From Paenibacillus mucilaginosus 3016 (GTDB lineage Bacteria > Bacillota > Bacilli > Paenibacillales > NBRC-103111): a stretch of DNA of 64,000 bases. The notes below the pieces were generated by a model, which made no database searches, had not been told where the DNA came from, and saw nothing but the letters and a program-made list of their open reading frames with translations. Location of the stretch: contig NC_016935.1 of assembly GCF_000250655.1 (NCBI RefSeq), positions 2,064,001 to 2,128,000 of the forward strand. Direction: 5' to 3'. The position numbers and the translations under genes are program-made. Positions 8,281-17,053 of this stretch are shown here, piece by piece (position 1 is the stretch's first letter; every line of letters starts with the position of its first letter).

Positions 8281-8928
8281 TTACCGGGTCTCCGCTCCCC
8301 GGACACCGGCCGCCAGTCGAGCCGCTTTGTCGCGGACCCAGCCGTAATTGCCGGCTTCAATCTCCTTCAGGTTAATGAGGGAGCCGCCGATCCCGACGCC
8401 ATAGCAGCCCAGCTTGATGAATTCGCCGATGTTTTCCTCGGTCACTCCGCCTACCGCCATCATCGGGATATGGCTCAAGGGGCCCATCAGCTCCTTGATG
8501 TACCCGATGCCGAGGCTCGCTCCAGGGAAAATCTTAATCGCCGACGCACCGTTCTTCCAGGCGCGGACGACCTCTGTCGGTGTCATGGCACCCGGGAAGA
8601 TCGGGATATCTCGAGCTGCGGCATAGCGGATGACGTTCTCATCGGTATTGGGCGTGACGAGATAGGAGGCGCCCGCTTCGATCGCAGCCCTGGCATCCTC
8701 CACGTCCAGTACGGTCCCTGCTCCTATGTACATTCGGTCCCCGAAAGTCTCCTGAAGGCGCGAGATCATCCCGAGCGCCCCCTCCGTATTGAGGGTGACT
8801 TCCATAACGGGAATGCCGCCGTCCAGCAGCGCCTCCGCCACACCCAGGATATGCTCTTCCTTCACACCGCGCACGATAGCCACGATGCGCGCGCTTTCGA
8901 GCAGGGCCAGTCCTTGTTCCCGGTTCAT
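8281..8928 (-). CDS. eda: KDPG/KHG-type class I aldolase
   Basis: This is a bifunctional 4-hydroxy-2-oxoglutarate / 2-dehydro-3-deoxy-phosphogluconate aldolase of 215 residues, which splits KDPG to pyruvate and glyceraldehyde-3-phosphate. The fold markers are RIVAIVRG near residue 14, a Glu in PVMEVTLNT, IGAGTVLD, YLVTPN and the Schiff-base Lys in ASAIKIFPG, followed by MAVGGVT and GVGIGGSLI. The ATG at 8926-8928 is used; the frame stays open upstream to 9603 but that part is low-complexity and overlaps the divergent gene region. No kinase or dehydratase of a sugar-acid pathway sits beside it. Confidence 0.88.
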   Translation of the reverse strand: MNREQGLALLESARIVAIVRGVKEEHILGVAEALLDGGIPVMEVTLNTEGALGMISRLQETFGDRMYIGAGTVLDVEDARAAIEAGASYLVTPNTDENVIRYAAARDIPIFPGAMTPTEVVRAWKNGASAIKIFPGASLGIGYIKELMGPLSHIPMMAVGGVTEENIGEFIKLGCYGVGIGGSLINLKEIEAGNYGWVRDKAARLAAGVRGAETR

Positions 8929-9247
8929 CTCGTTTCCCCCGTTCTCCCACGTTCTAAGCCGTTCACATACACTTCCAGGAAGGCTTGACTTCATACGTCT
9001 ATCATTATAGCTGAATTTCAGAATTTGCCAATGCTGCAGGGGAGGAGGGGAGCGGCTCTGTCCTTTTTTTGCGGAATCAGTGTCAAAATGGGCTCCCCCG
9101 CTTATACTGTAGTATCTCATGGGCATTCGCCCTGGGAGCTGGCCGGAGGCGGCAGAGGAAGGTGCCGGCGGGTACATACCCGCCAAGATCCGGAAACCGG
9201 CTATAGGGGAAGGCAGCGGGTTTCCGGCAGGAAGGGGGAGCAGCGCC

Positions 9248-9721
9248 ATGTGGTGGCAGTGGGGGCTCGGGCTTTGTATGCTGGCTTTCGTCGTGCTGGC
9301 CGCTTGTGCGGTTCGTCTGATGCGCGATGCCGGCTCGTCGATGCGGCGTACGGTGCAGATCCTCGAAGACGTTGAGCGGCAGGTGAAGCGCAGCGGGGAA
9401 GAATCCGAGCGGCTGCTTCGCGCATCGACGGCGGTGGTCGAGGAGCTGCAGCAGCGGATGCGGGCGGCGGATCCCTGGCTCGAAGCCGCAGCGGAAGCGG
9501 GGACGGCAGCCAAGCGGCTGTCCCGTTCGATGCAGGAAGCGGCGTCGTCGGTGGAGCGTACGGTGCAGGAAGCGCAGCGGGCCTTGGAGGGTTCCCGGGA
9601 CACGGTAGGCGACGTGGTAGAGCTGACGACCGCCGGACTTCATCTGTGGCAGCGATGGCAGGCTTCCAGGCAGGCCAAACCGAAGGAGTGTAGAGAACAT
9701 GACAGCACCGAAAAAAGGTAA
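9248..9721 (+). CDS. ytxG: YtxG-like DUF948 protein
   Basis: This 157-residue protein has one N-terminal membrane segment (WGLGLCMLAFVVLAACAV) followed by a long amphipathic helical region rich in Glu, Arg and Ala, as in DUF948 proteins. ATG 9248 is chosen because GGAAGGGGG lies just upstream and the membrane segment then sits at the N-terminus. It overlaps the YtxH-like gene by 23 bases, the arrangement of the general-stress ytxGH operon of Bacillus. The function is a membrane-associated stress protein of unknown activity. Confidence 0.8.
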   Translation: MWWQWGLGLCMLAFVVLAACAVRLMRDAGSSMRRTVQILEDVERQVKRSGEESERLLRASTAVVEELQQRMRAADPWLEAAAEAGTAAKRLSRSMQEAASSVERTVQEAQRALEGSRDTVGDVVELTTAGLHLWQRWQASRQAKPKECREHDSTEKR

Positions 9722-10094
9722 GGATTTGCTTGTTGGCGCCGTAGTCGGAACGGTACTCGGAGCGGTGACGGCTCTGCTGTTCGCGCCCAAGTCAGGCCGT
9801 GAGCTGCGCTCCGATATCGCAGAAGGCGCACAGCAGGTAGGGGATAAGACTCAGCAGCTGGCGGCGGACGTAGCCGAGAAGTCGAAGCAGATCGTCTCCG
9901 TCGTATCGGAGAAGACGCAGTCGGCGGCCGGGACGATCTCCCGCGGAACGTCGGAGCTGGCCGTCAAAGCGAAGCAGGCAGCCGCTCAGGTAGGGCAGGC
10001 GTTCAAGAAGAACGGCCAGGGTGACGGCGCAGAGGAAGTGGCGGCGGCCCAAGCTTCCGTTGCCGCTACGACAGCCGAAGCGGAAGAGCATTAA
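9699..10094 (+). CDS. ytxH: YtxH-domain general stress protein
   Basis: The 131-residue product starts with a short basic stretch and the YtxH signature VGAVVGTVLGAVTALLFAPKSG, a Gly/Ala-rich membrane hairpin, followed by an Ala/Gln/Lys-rich coiled-coil-like region (~35-105). It is coupled to the upstream DUF948 gene. In Bacillus the homologues are under the general stress sigma factor, but no clear SigB box could be read upstream here. A strong terminator follows. Confidence 0.88.
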   Translation: MTAPKKGKDLLVGAVVGTVLGAVTALLFAPKSGRELRSDIAEGAQQVGDKTQQLAADVAEKSKQIVSVVSEKTQSAAGTISRGTSELAVKAKQAAAQVGQAFKKNGQGDGAEEVAAAQASVAATTAEAEEH

Positions 10095-10099
10095 TCGGC

Positions 10100-10142
10100 A
10101 AAGGGACGCTGTTCGTCAAGAACACGCGTCCCTTTCTTTTTT
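10100..10142 (+). terminator. Terminator of the ytxGH operon
   Basis: AAAGGGACGC at 10100-10109 pairs with GCGTCCCTTT at 10126-10135 and is followed by CTTTTTT. Confidence 0.9.
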
Positions 10143-10386
10143 GCTCAGCGTCTTGCAGCTCATATAACAACGGACGCTCACTGAAACGTATGAACCGGAT
10201 CGAACCCAGCCTTTAGACAAGACAGGCGGGGAAGGGGAGACCGAAGTTGCGTTCTGAGCGAAGCCGGAGCATTCGTTCCGCTGCTGCACTATCACTAGTT
10301 CATTTATTTAACCAAAGTTACGATATGTTGGCCAAATGGATTGTCCTCGTCCTGGTCCGACATGAGGGTATTCGCTGCCGGCCCTA

Positions 10387-11613
10387 TTACCACTTGGAGG
10401 CATCGATTTTGCGCGGGTCCAGGCCTTCCCAGATGTTCTTGATCCCCGTTTGATCTGGATCTTCAAAGACCAGCCAAGCCGTCGGCAGGTAGCGTTCGCC
10501 GTACTCGCTGGACGGCTTGTTGAGCGGCTGCAGGGCGGTGCCTTCTTTCTTGCCGTTCGTCGCTGCAGTACCTGCCGCATGGTCTGGAGCAATCCCTTCG
10601 ATCGCAGAGGCGTGCTTCGGATTGACGACCAGGACGCTGGACGAGCCTCCGTCGAGGTTGGCCGCCGTAACGGCTCCGTGCTCAAGGAAAATCTGCTGGA
10701 TGTCATAGAGACTGGCACCAATGCTGTGTCCGGGCTGGCGGCCGTCAATAATAGCGAGCAGGATCGTCCCGTCGGCCTTCTGCGCCATGGCGGTGCGAGG
10801 GGCGATCCCCCAGCCGTCGGCCTGGTTCTTGATCTGCCCGACGCCGTTCACAATGAAGCGGGGGGCGAAGGTAACGGCTTCTTGGACATTCATGTCCAGG
10901 AGCGCTTGGGCGGTATATTTGCCGGCGATCATCCGTCCGTCCTTATCGATGCCGACAATATGATTGGGCGTGCTCATCCCACCATCGTTATAAAAAATCT
11001 GCCCGCCGGAAATAACGAGGCCGGTAGGCTGAAACCCGTTGCCCTTCCATTCCGGATCGACGAAGCCGCCCGCGTTCACTCCGGCTACGGCATCCAGGCG
11101 CTGTACCATGGAGCTGACCTTCTCTCCCTTGCCTTTGGTTCCGGGAACCGCGATACGCAGCTTCTTGGGATCATGGACGATGAGCAGCTTGCCCTTGAAG
11201 TTCGCGCCCTGGATCTCTTCGATCGAGACAGCAGGCTTGGCTTCGGCTGCAGGGGCTGTGGTTTCAACGGCTTCCACACGCACGAGGCCTTGGTCTTTCG
11301 CCACCGAATAGTCGTCGAATTTGGCCATATAGCGGCTGACACGCTTGTCGAGCTCTTCCGTACCGATGAGATACTTGGCCCAGTGCCGGTGCTGGGTCGT
11401 AATCAGGGTATCGGCCATCAGCATTCGGACTTCGGTCCCGGAGGAGGTTAAGAAAAACCAGAGACTGCCTGCGGAACCAAGCAGGAAAAGGGCGGTCAGG
11501 GTATAGAAAAAGAGAGGGAGGGCAGTCGAAGATCGGCGCTTCCTGGACGTCTTGGAGAGGGGAGCCGTGCGGGCCGGGAGCTTGCGGGCCGCTTCGGACA
11601 GGGGAAGAGACAT
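10387..11613 (-). CDS. Membrane-anchored phosphodiester glycosidase (NAGPA domain)
   Basis: The 408-residue product has a basic cytoplasmic start, one membrane anchor (~33-57) and an extracellular NAGPA-type domain (~145-400). Diagnostic stretches are AVAGVNAGGFVDPEWKGNG, the APRTAMAQ segment and AANLDGGSSSVLVV, the last being the hallmark of this family. Relatives remove N-acetylglucosamine or other sugars from phosphodiester linkages in exopolysaccharides or wall polymers; the substrate here is unknown. It is transcribed toward ytxH and away from the GGDEF gene, which ends in a terminator just upstream. Confidence 0.88.
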   Translation of the reverse strand: MSLPLSEAARKLPARTAPLSKTSRKRRSSTALPLFFYTLTALFLLGSAGSLWFFLTSSGTEVRMLMADTLITTQHRHWAKYLIGTEELDKRVSRYMAKFDDYSVAKDQGLVRVEAVETTAPAAEAKPAVSIEEIQGANFKGKLLIVHDPKKLRIAVPGTKGKGEKVSSMVQRLDAVAGVNAGGFVDPEWKGNGFQPTGLVISGGQIFYNDGGMSTPNHIVGIDKDGRMIAGKYTAQALLDMNVQEAVTFAPRFIVNGVGQIKNQADGWGIAPRTAMAQKADGTILLAIIDGRQPGHSIGASLYDIQQIFLEHGAVTAANLDGGSSSVLVVNPKHASAIEGIAPDHAAGTAATNGKKEGTALQPLNKPSSEYGERYLPTAWLVFEDPDQTGIKNIWEGLDPRKIDASKW

Positions 11614-11660
11614 GATTCCATTCCTTTCATCATAAGGTGAAACCTTCCAACCAGTTGGAC

Positions 11661-11705
11661 GAAAAAAAAGGGAGAAAAGTTGCAGAATCGCAGACTTTTT
11701 TCCCT
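11661..11705 (-). terminator. Terminator at the end of the agr-like operon
   Basis: On the minus strand a GGGAAAAAAGT / ACTTTTCTCCC hairpin, with a short inner stem in between, is followed by TTTTTTTT. It closes the 11.7-19.1 kb minus-strand gene run. Confidence 0.85.
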
Positions 11706-11707
11706 GA

Positions 11708-13564
11708 TTAGTGCATATACAGCTGCCGGTTCTCTTTGATCATCGTTTCGAAAGCGTCGGCGGGGATTGGCTTGCTGAACAGGTAGCCCTGGATCTTGTC
11801 GCAGCCTTGGGCCACCAGGAAGTCCAGCTGTTCCTGGGTCTCTACGCCCTCGGCCAGGGACTTGATCTTCAGCCGGTGTGACATCGCAATCAGCGCCGTC
11901 ACAATGGCCGCATTATCCTCATCCAGCGTTACGTCCCGGATGAAGGACTGGTCGATCTTCAGCGTCTGGACCCGGAACCGTTTGAGATAGCTCAGAGAGG
12001 AATACCCGGTGCCGAAGTCGTCGATGGAGATACCGACACCGAGCGCCTTGAGCTTTTGCATCGTCTCGATAATGTGCGGCACATTGTTCATCGCGATATT
12101 CTCCGTAATCTCGAGGCAGAGACGGTCAGGGGCCAGGCCCGATTCCTTCAGCGCGTCGGTGACGATCTGAACGAAGTTCATCTGGTTGAACTGGATCGCG
12201 GAGATATTCACCGAGACGACCAGCGGCGGATAGCCGAGCTGCTGCCAGCGCCGGTTCTGCCGGCAGGATTCGAGGAGCACCCAGTTGCCGATCGGCACGA
12301 TCAGCCCGGTCTCTTCGGCCAGCGGAATGAACTCGCCCGGTGATACGACGCCCCATTCGGGATGCTGCCAGCGCACCAGCGATTCCATCCCGTAGACACT
12401 GCCGTTGCGCAGGTCGACGATCGGCTGGTAGTGCACCTGGAATTCACCGCGCTCCAGCGCCTTGCGCAGATGAATCTCGAGGTTCAGGCGGTGCAGCGAG
12501 CGTTTGTTCATATCGGGATGGTAATATTGGAAGGCGTTGCCGCCCTTTTCCTTGGACCGGTACATGGCGATATCCGCATTCTTGAGCAGGGTATCGACCT
12601 CTTTGCCGTCGCTCGGGTACATGCTGATGCCGATGCTGGCAGTGACGAAGAGCTCGTGGCCTTCAATCACAAAAGGATCCTTAAGCAGATCCGGGATGCC
12701 TTTCGCAAACTGGGCGGCCTCATCGGCGTGGGCCATATTGGTAAGCAGTATGATAAACTCGTCCCCGCCGAAGCGGGCGACGACGTCTTTGTCGCTGACA
12801 TAGTGGCGGAGCTTGCGGGCCAGCAGCCTGAGCAGCTGATCGCCTACGTGGTGACCCAGCGTATCGTTGATCACCTTAAAACGGTCCAGATCAAAAAACA
12901 TCACGGCCATCATGCTGCCGTTGCGTTCCGCTTCCTGGAAGCACCGCCCGAGCTTCTCATCGAACATCAGCCGGTTGGGCAGGTCGGTGAGAGCGTCGTG
13001 GTAAGCCATATGCTGAATCTTCTCCTCGGCCCGTTTACGCTCATTCACAGCACGAATCGTGGCATAGGATCGGAGAAGGTGGTAGTCGTTCGTTTCGCTG
13101 ATGATGCGGGAAAAAAGTTCTTCGGTAAGCTCGGGATTATGCCCGGGAATCGAGCTGTCCGCGCTTTTGATGAGCTGCACGGCATTCTCTACGTGCTCTT
13201 TGTGTATACGTGCGGCCGAAGCGGTCTTCGGCTTTTTGGAACCGGCTGAGTTTAAGTAGACGAGACCCTTGCGGAAATCATACTCTTCCACGTGGTTCAT
13301 GTTAACGATATTGGCGCTGTCGAGCATGCGAAACCCGTCTTCGAATAACCATTCTTCCAGGTTATCGAACGAAAAGTCCAGGTAGAAGGATTCCTCCTGG
13401 GTATGGACAATCATCTCGCGTTCGCGGATGCGGTCGATCTTCACGACATCCGAGGCATCAATGATCAGCACTTCCGAGCCTCTCTTGCCATCACGCGTTA
13501 CCGGGATTTTTTGCATATCTTCGTTCAGCTCCATAGGAGTAGGATTAGGCTGAGGGTGGTTCAC
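11708..13564 (-). CDS. LytTR-GGDEF-EAL fusion protein (cyclic-di-GMP turnover)
   Basis: This is a three-domain protein of 618 residues. Residues ~20-115 form a LytTR-like DNA-binding domain ([33 protein letters not shown]). A short helical linker leads to GGDEF (~190-350) with intact ARFGGDEF and no RxxD inhibitory site at the usual position, then EAL (~360-610) with MESLVRW in place of [20 protein letters not shown] and EGVET. Both catalytic cores look active. The longest frame begins with GTG at 13564, and ATG at 13534 or 13516 are alternatives; none has a strong ribosome-binding site. It lies 39 bases after the agrD-like gene, so it is probably co-transcribed. The LytTR domain resembles that of the XRE protein at 18398. 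Confidence 0.88.
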   Translation of the reverse strand: MNHPQPNPTPMELNEDMQKIPVTRDGKRGSEVLIIDASDVVKIDRIREREMIVHTQEESFYLDFSFDNLEEWLFEDGFRMLDSANIVNMNHVEEYDFRKGLVYLNSAGSKKPKTASAARIHKEHVENAVQLIKSADSSIPGHNPELTEELFSRIISETNDYHLLRSYATIRAVNERKRAEEKIQHMAYHDALTDLPNRLMFDEKLGRCFQEAERNGSMMAVMFFDLDRFKVINDTLGHHVGDQLLRLLARKLRHYVSDKDVVARFGGDEFIILLTNMAHADEAAQFAKGIPDLLKDPFVIEGHELFVTASIGISMYPSDGKEVDTLLKNADIAMYRSKEKGGNAFQYYHPDMNKRSLHRLNLEIHLRKALERGEFQVHYQPIVDLRNGSVYGMESLVRWQHPEWGVVSPGEFIPLAEETGLIVPIGNWVLLESCRQNRRWQQLGYPPLVVSVNISAIQFNQMNFVQIVTDALKESGLAPDRLCLEITENIAMNNVPHIIETMQKLKALGVGISIDDFGTGYSSLSYLKRFRVQTLKIDQSFIRDVTLDEDNAAIVTALIAMSHRLKIKSLAEGVETQEQLDFLVAQGCDKIQGYLFSKPIPADAFETMIKENRQLYMH

Positions 13565-13603
13565 CGATCAGCCCGGTGATCCGGGTTGGTATGTATTGAC
13601 GTA

Positions 13604-13726
13604 TTACTTTTTGAGGAGTTCCTCCGGGGTTTCGGGGCGGTGTGCGATAGTTGAATTAGTAAATGCGAACATAGAAGCAATAATTGTTAGGATTATACTA
13701 GCATACTTTGCGATCAGTCTTTTCAT
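13604..13726 (-). CDS. agrD: AgrD-like cyclic lactone autoinducer precursor, 40 aa
   Basis: This short gene starts at ATG 13724-13726 behind AGAAGGGAG (8-base spacing) and overlaps the 3' end of agrB by 29 bases. It encodes a 40-residue peptide: a basic amphipathic N-terminus (MKRLIAKYAS), a hydrophobic helix, a likely signal core around Ser25 (TNSTIAH), and the acidic Pro-containing tail RPETPEELLKK expected of AgrD recognition by AgrB. The ring residue would be Ser25 (lactone) because the peptide has no Cys. Ring end (Ala28 or His29) is inferred. AgrD peptides are cut and cyclised by AgrB at the membrane and exported as pheromones. Confidence 0.85.
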   Translation of the reverse strand: MKRLIAKYASIILTIIASMFAFTNSTIAHRPETPEELLKK

Positions 13727-14279
13727 CAGGAAAACTCCCTTCTATTCTAGTGACTAAATTGTAAGTAAAGGTCATAAGTGTAAGTGACTGAGCAAAGAAA
13801 ACTGTGGCTAGAAGTGAGGATTGAATGAAAAAGTTACTTGTAACTAACACCACAGCAATTAATTTTAAATATGAGTAGTACTTTTTTGGAATCCTACTAT
13901 AGTTTTCAATACCAAAAGGGGCCTGATAAAGCATAATGAGTAAACTAATTAAGTTTAATAAATAGCCTAAGTAACTAAATTTGTATGTTGAATGCGTAAA
14001 GATAACCAACATTATAGTGGAAAATACACAACAAGCTAAAGAAGAGCGTAGGTGGAACCCACCACTTACATTCCTAATAACCAAAAAGGAGATAATGGCT
14101 AGTAAAGCATTAAGTAGATGGTTTGTAAGAGTACCAATTATTATTGTTATTAAGATAGCACTTGATGTGTTAATTATTAAACTGAGGGCATAGAAAAGAA
14201 CTTTTTCTGAGGCTGCAAATTCATAATTTTCTCGAATCTTTGTTGCGATTTTCATTGCGGAATGATCGATCCAATTCAT
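13698..14279 (-). CDS. agrB: AgrB-like peptide-processing membrane protease
   Basis: AgrB cleaves and cyclises the AgrD precursor. The 193-residue product has about six membrane segments and the catalytic His and Cys spaced as in AgrB: SGGFHLRSSLACC, with His and Cys 7 residues apart. The start at 14279 (MNWIDHSAMKIATKI) keeps the conserved N-terminal amphipathic helix. The gene overlaps the upstream membrane-protein gene by 59 bases and the agrD-like gene by 29 bases. Base composition is AT-rich compared with the chromosome around it. Confidence 0.93.
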   Translation of the reverse strand: MNWIDHSAMKIATKIRENYEFAASEKVLFYALSLIINTSSAILITIIIGTLTNHLLNALLAIISFLVIRNVSGGFHLRSSLACCVFSTIMLVIFTHSTYKFSYLGYLLNLISLLIMLYQAPFGIENYSRIPKKYYSYLKLIAVVLVTSNFFIQSSLLATVFFAQSLTLMTFTYNLVTRIEGSFPDEKTDRKVC

Positions 14280-14961
14280 TTTTCACCGGCCTCTCATAGG
14301 TTTCTCTAATAATAGCTTTGTTATGTCTGTATGCGAGAAAGATTCCTATAGAGAAGAGCAGGGCCATTATCAAAGACATGTAGAAACTAAGTGAGTTATT
14401 ATAAAAAGAAATAAGTTCTAGCTGTGCGAAACCCAGTACAATTACTAATACTGTGGCTATAACGAAGTTATAGCCTTTTAGTGCTGTTCGAGAGTTTAGA
14501 TTTTTGGTTTTAAATAAGAAGCCAATTTTTCTGCTCTGTAAAATGTAAATAATAAAAGACAATATCACAGCGACGGTAACCTGAACTGCTCCCAAAGTTA
14601 GCGCTGATTTCTGCACTTGAGCTTCATCAAAGATTCCAAGTTTAATTCCGGAGATCAGTACACTTAGTTCCACAAGTGATGTAGCAATATATCCGCAGAA
14701 ACTGACTATTAAAGAGTAAAAGAATGGGATTCTGTATGTAATCATTAATAATATGATTTGTGTAGTTAATGCCGATATTATTGCAAGGCTAGTTAATTCT
14801 GGTATATATCTAAAATAAAATGAGATAAAAGACATTAGGAAAGCTATACCCGCAATTTTTGGGAGATAGTAATAAAATTGGAAGCGAAAGATGGATAATG
14901 CGAGGACAATCAGCGCAATAAACTCAATTCCCCCAAAAAAAACGTTCAGTGCAAAATTCAT
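14221..14961 (-). CDS. AgrC-sensor-like membrane protein without kinase domain (paralogue E)
   Basis: This is a 246-residue protein with about six or seven membrane segments and a charged C-terminal tail (ERPVKNELDRSFRNENRNKD). It has no HisKA or HATPase domain. ATG at 14961 is used because AAAGGGAG lies 9 bases upstream; a longer frame reaches 15024. It shares with the four neighbours at 15677-18358 an LxxFR motif near residue 23-30, a central Glu-containing helix, and RKIGFLF near residue 160 (compare RIGFSF). The layout matches the pheromone-binding half of AgrC-type kinases. It overlaps agrB, where agrC or agrA would be expected in other loci. Confidence 0.7.
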   Translation of the reverse strand: MNFALNVFFGGIEFIALIVLALSIFRFQFYYYLPKIAGIAFLMSFISFYFRYIPELTSLAIISALTTQIILLMITYRIPFFYSLIVSFCGYIATSLVELSVLISGIKLGIFDEAQVQKSALTLGAVQVTVAVILSFIIYILQSRKIGFLFKTKNLNSRTALKGYNFVIATVLVIVLGFAQLELISFYNNSLSFYMSLIMALLFSIGIFLAYRHNKAIIRETYERPVKNELDRSFRNENRNKDSRKL

Positions 14962-15061
14962 TTGATATTGCTCCCTTTGTGAAATGACACTTATCTTCTG
15001 AAATTTAGTGTAATATACTTTCAAGACACAAACAAGATAATTTTGTCGAATCCTGTGGGCT

Positions 15062-15652
15062 TCAACTAACGAATTGTTTAATTAATGACACAATGACTGC
15101 TATTAAATTGAGAACAATATGAATCAGGATACAAGAAGCAAGAGTCTGACTTTTTTTGTAGATAAAACATAGGATTAATCCAATTACAACATAAGGAATA
15201 AACCTCTGAATGTTGTAATGAAGAAGGGCAAAAACAAATGAAGAGGTCAAAGCTGCAAACCAGAAGTTTGTTTTTCTCTGTAATCCACCATATAGGATTT
15301 TTCTGAAAACAGTTTCTTCCGCTACAGGGCCGAAAAGGACCGTGTTAAGTATGAGCATTGGGGAGTGGGTAGCAGTAATCTCAAAAGTGGTTTCAGTGAT
15401 TCCAAGTAATATGGTGCCAGCTGCTTGAACAAGAATGCAATATTGTATTCCTGTAAAAACCATACTATGAAAGCGTTTATCATGCAATTTATTTATGTTG
15501 AATTCTTTTAGGTTATCCAGATACAGAAGAACAGTAATTAGGAATAAAGTAGGGGGGAATATTATGATAGTATTATAATTGAAATAAAGAAGTTGCGGTG
15601 TAGAGGCAACCCCAAACAAAACCAACAGTAAATAAGGACTAAATTTCGTCAT
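15062..15652 (-). CDS. CPBP-family intramembrane metalloprotease
   Basis: This is an Abi/CPBP glutamic-type membrane endopeptidase of 196 residues with about six membrane segments. All three motifs are present: AEETVFRKI (EExxxR), FALLHYN (FxxxH) and HIVLN (HxxxN). Relatives in Gram-positive peptide loci process or inactivate peptides or confer self-immunity. It sits 24 bases after paralogue D and about 100 bases before paralogue E within the AT-rich island, suggesting a second processing step or peptide turnover; this is inference. Confidence 0.85.
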   Translation of the reverse strand: MTKFSPYLLLVLFGVASTPQLLYFNYNTIIIFPPTLFLITVLLYLDNLKEFNINKLHDKRFHSMVFTGIQYCILVQAAGTILLGITETTFEITATHSPMLILNTVLFGPVAEETVFRKILYGGLQRKTNFWFAALTSSFVFALLHYNIQRFIPYVVIGLILCFIYKKSQTLASCILIHIVLNLIAVIVSLIKQFVS

Positions 15653-15676
15653 AAATATATTTTCTCCGATAGTGAG

Positions 15677-16342
15677 TTAGCCTTCTTCTTGTTCCTTCAT
15701 ATATAGCTTCCTGACAATAATAAACAGTGTTGGTATCAATAAGACCAGATTAATCACTATAAATTCTTCAAAGTGGAAAAGGGTAAGACTAAGGGAAGAT
15801 AAATATAAGACAGCGAATAAAAGGATAGCGTCATTGTTATGGTGGTTTTGTCTTTTTCTTAGGGTGCGCTTACGAGGACTGATAAAAGTGAATCCTATCC
15901 GCTTCTTACTGAGTAACCATGATAAAAGCAGATGTGCAAAACCCATGATTACGCCATGATATCCTTTATACTTTTGGGCTGCCTGAATAAACCGAACACC
16001 TTGTATTTGACTTTCTATTACATAAAGTACTGATTCCAATAAGGCAAATAAAACAACGGAAATTACTGATAAAAGAAGAGAGTGTGAAAGGTTCCAAGTG
16101 AAAAAGAAGTAGGAGCAGCAGACCACAGCCGTGAGCATGATTAGACTCATAAAACTTTCTAAGAAAGTGTAATGTACAATCAGCGAAACGATGGACATAA
16201 ATATTGAGCTAAGCAAAATACTGGAGCGGTTGCTTTTAACGTTCTGTCGAAAAAGTACTAATGTAAAGATAAAGAAAGCAGGCCTAGTGAAAAATAAGCC
16301 TATAATCGACGTAGCTAAAATGTTCGTCATTTGGCTGTTCAT
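15677..16342 (-). CDS. Small polytopic membrane protein of the agr island (paralogue D)
   Basis: This is a 221-residue protein with about six membrane segments and a lysine-rich cytoplasmic loop after KKRIGFTFISPRKR (~residue 155-175). AAGGAGC lies 8 bases before the ATG. It aligns by motif with the proteins at 16372, 17054 and 17705: FTLVLFRQN near residue 30, a SSIFMSIVS segment, and RIGFTF. No catalytic motif is seen. Spacing to the neighbours is 24 and 29 bases, so it is part of one operon. The fold resembles an AgrC sensor half without the kinase. Confidence 0.72.
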   Translation of the reverse strand: MNSQMTNILATSIIGLFFTRPAFFIFTLVLFRQNVKSNRSSILLSSIFMSIVSLIVHYTFLESFMSLIMLTAVVCCSYFFFTWNLSHSLLLSVISVVLFALLESVLYVIESQIQGVRFIQAAQKYKGYHGVIMGFAHLLLSWLLSKKRIGFTFISPRKRTLRKRQNHHNNDAILLFAVLYLSSLSLTLFHFEEFIVINLVLLIPTLFIIVRKLYMKEQEEG

Positions 16343-16371
16343 TTCAAAAGCTCCTTAAATGACTGTTTTTT

Positions 16372-17028
16372 TTACTCCGACATCTCCTTATTATAAAGAA
16401 AGTAAATATAATAAAAATAGAAAAGTACCAGGCTCACAAACCCCGTAACAACGCTTATCTTGGACTGAATAAAAAATATCGAGACGCACAGCAAGAATGC
16501 TCCACCCAAACAATAATACACCGCACGAGGAACTGAGCGGAGAAGCTGCTGCTGATTGCTGTTCCTTGTACGTTGAAATGGGACAAAAGAAAACCCGATT
16601 CGAGTCTTGCGTAAAATAAAAATGCCAATCACCATGAAGGCTGCGACAACAATGGATGGCATAACAAATTCTTCTCGGGCAAGCTGGACAAAAGAGTTGC
16701 CTGTTATACGGCTAGTCACAACATAAACGCAGGCTTCGGCAACAACATTATAGAGATACGATAAGGTAAAGACGACAGCTGCGTGGGTGAAACGAAGCCG
16801 AAAAATGACTAGAAAGCAGAGAAAAGCGCTGACAGGTTGAACAAAGGTGATCCCAAGCGCATGGTTGTATGTTTGCACCCAGTAGGTCACATAACACATA
16901 AGGATTGAGGAGAAAAGAATTTTATGGCGGGCCTTCCAGATGTCCTGTCTGAAGAGAGTAAGGGAAAAAGAAAAGAAGGGGGCCCATTGAGTTATGAAAG
17001 CAAACAGAAAAATCCATATTGAATCCAT
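16372..17028 (-). CDS. Small polytopic membrane protein of the agr island (paralogue C)
   Basis: This is a 218-residue protein of about six membrane segments. Family motifs are SLTLFRQDI near residue 24, FSSILM near 39, VIFRLRF near 75, a Glu in VVAEACVYV near 95 and TRIGFSFVPFQ near 147, followed by an Asn/Gln-rich loop. A good AGGAG site lies 8 bases before the ATG. The gene falls 25 bases after paralogue B and 29 before D. Codon use is less AT-rich than paralogue B. Function is unknown; kinase motifs are absent. Confidence 0.72.
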   Translation of the reverse strand: MDSIWIFLFAFITQWAPFFSFSLTLFRQDIWKARHKILFSSILMCYVTYWVQTYNHALGITFVQPVSAFLCFLVIFRLRFTHAAVVFTLSYLYNVVAEACVYVVTSRITGNSFVQLAREEFVMPSIVVAAFMVIGIFILRKTRIGFSFVPFQRTRNSNQQQLLRSVPRAVYYCLGGAFLLCVSIFFIQSKISVVTGFVSLVLFYFYYIYFLYNKEMSE

Positions 17029-17053
17029 GGTTAAGCGCTCCTAGATTGCTGAT

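Noticed and set aside
9040-9120. Possible general-stress (SigB) promoter for ytxGH
   Set aside because: A TATACT box exists near 9105 but no GTTTAA / GGGTAT pair at the right spacing could be found.
8929-9603. Upstream extension of the aldolase reading frame
   Set aside because: The extra 225 codons are Ser/Arg/Ala-rich text antisense to the YtxG region, and the true N-terminus (MNREQGLALLES) fits the family.
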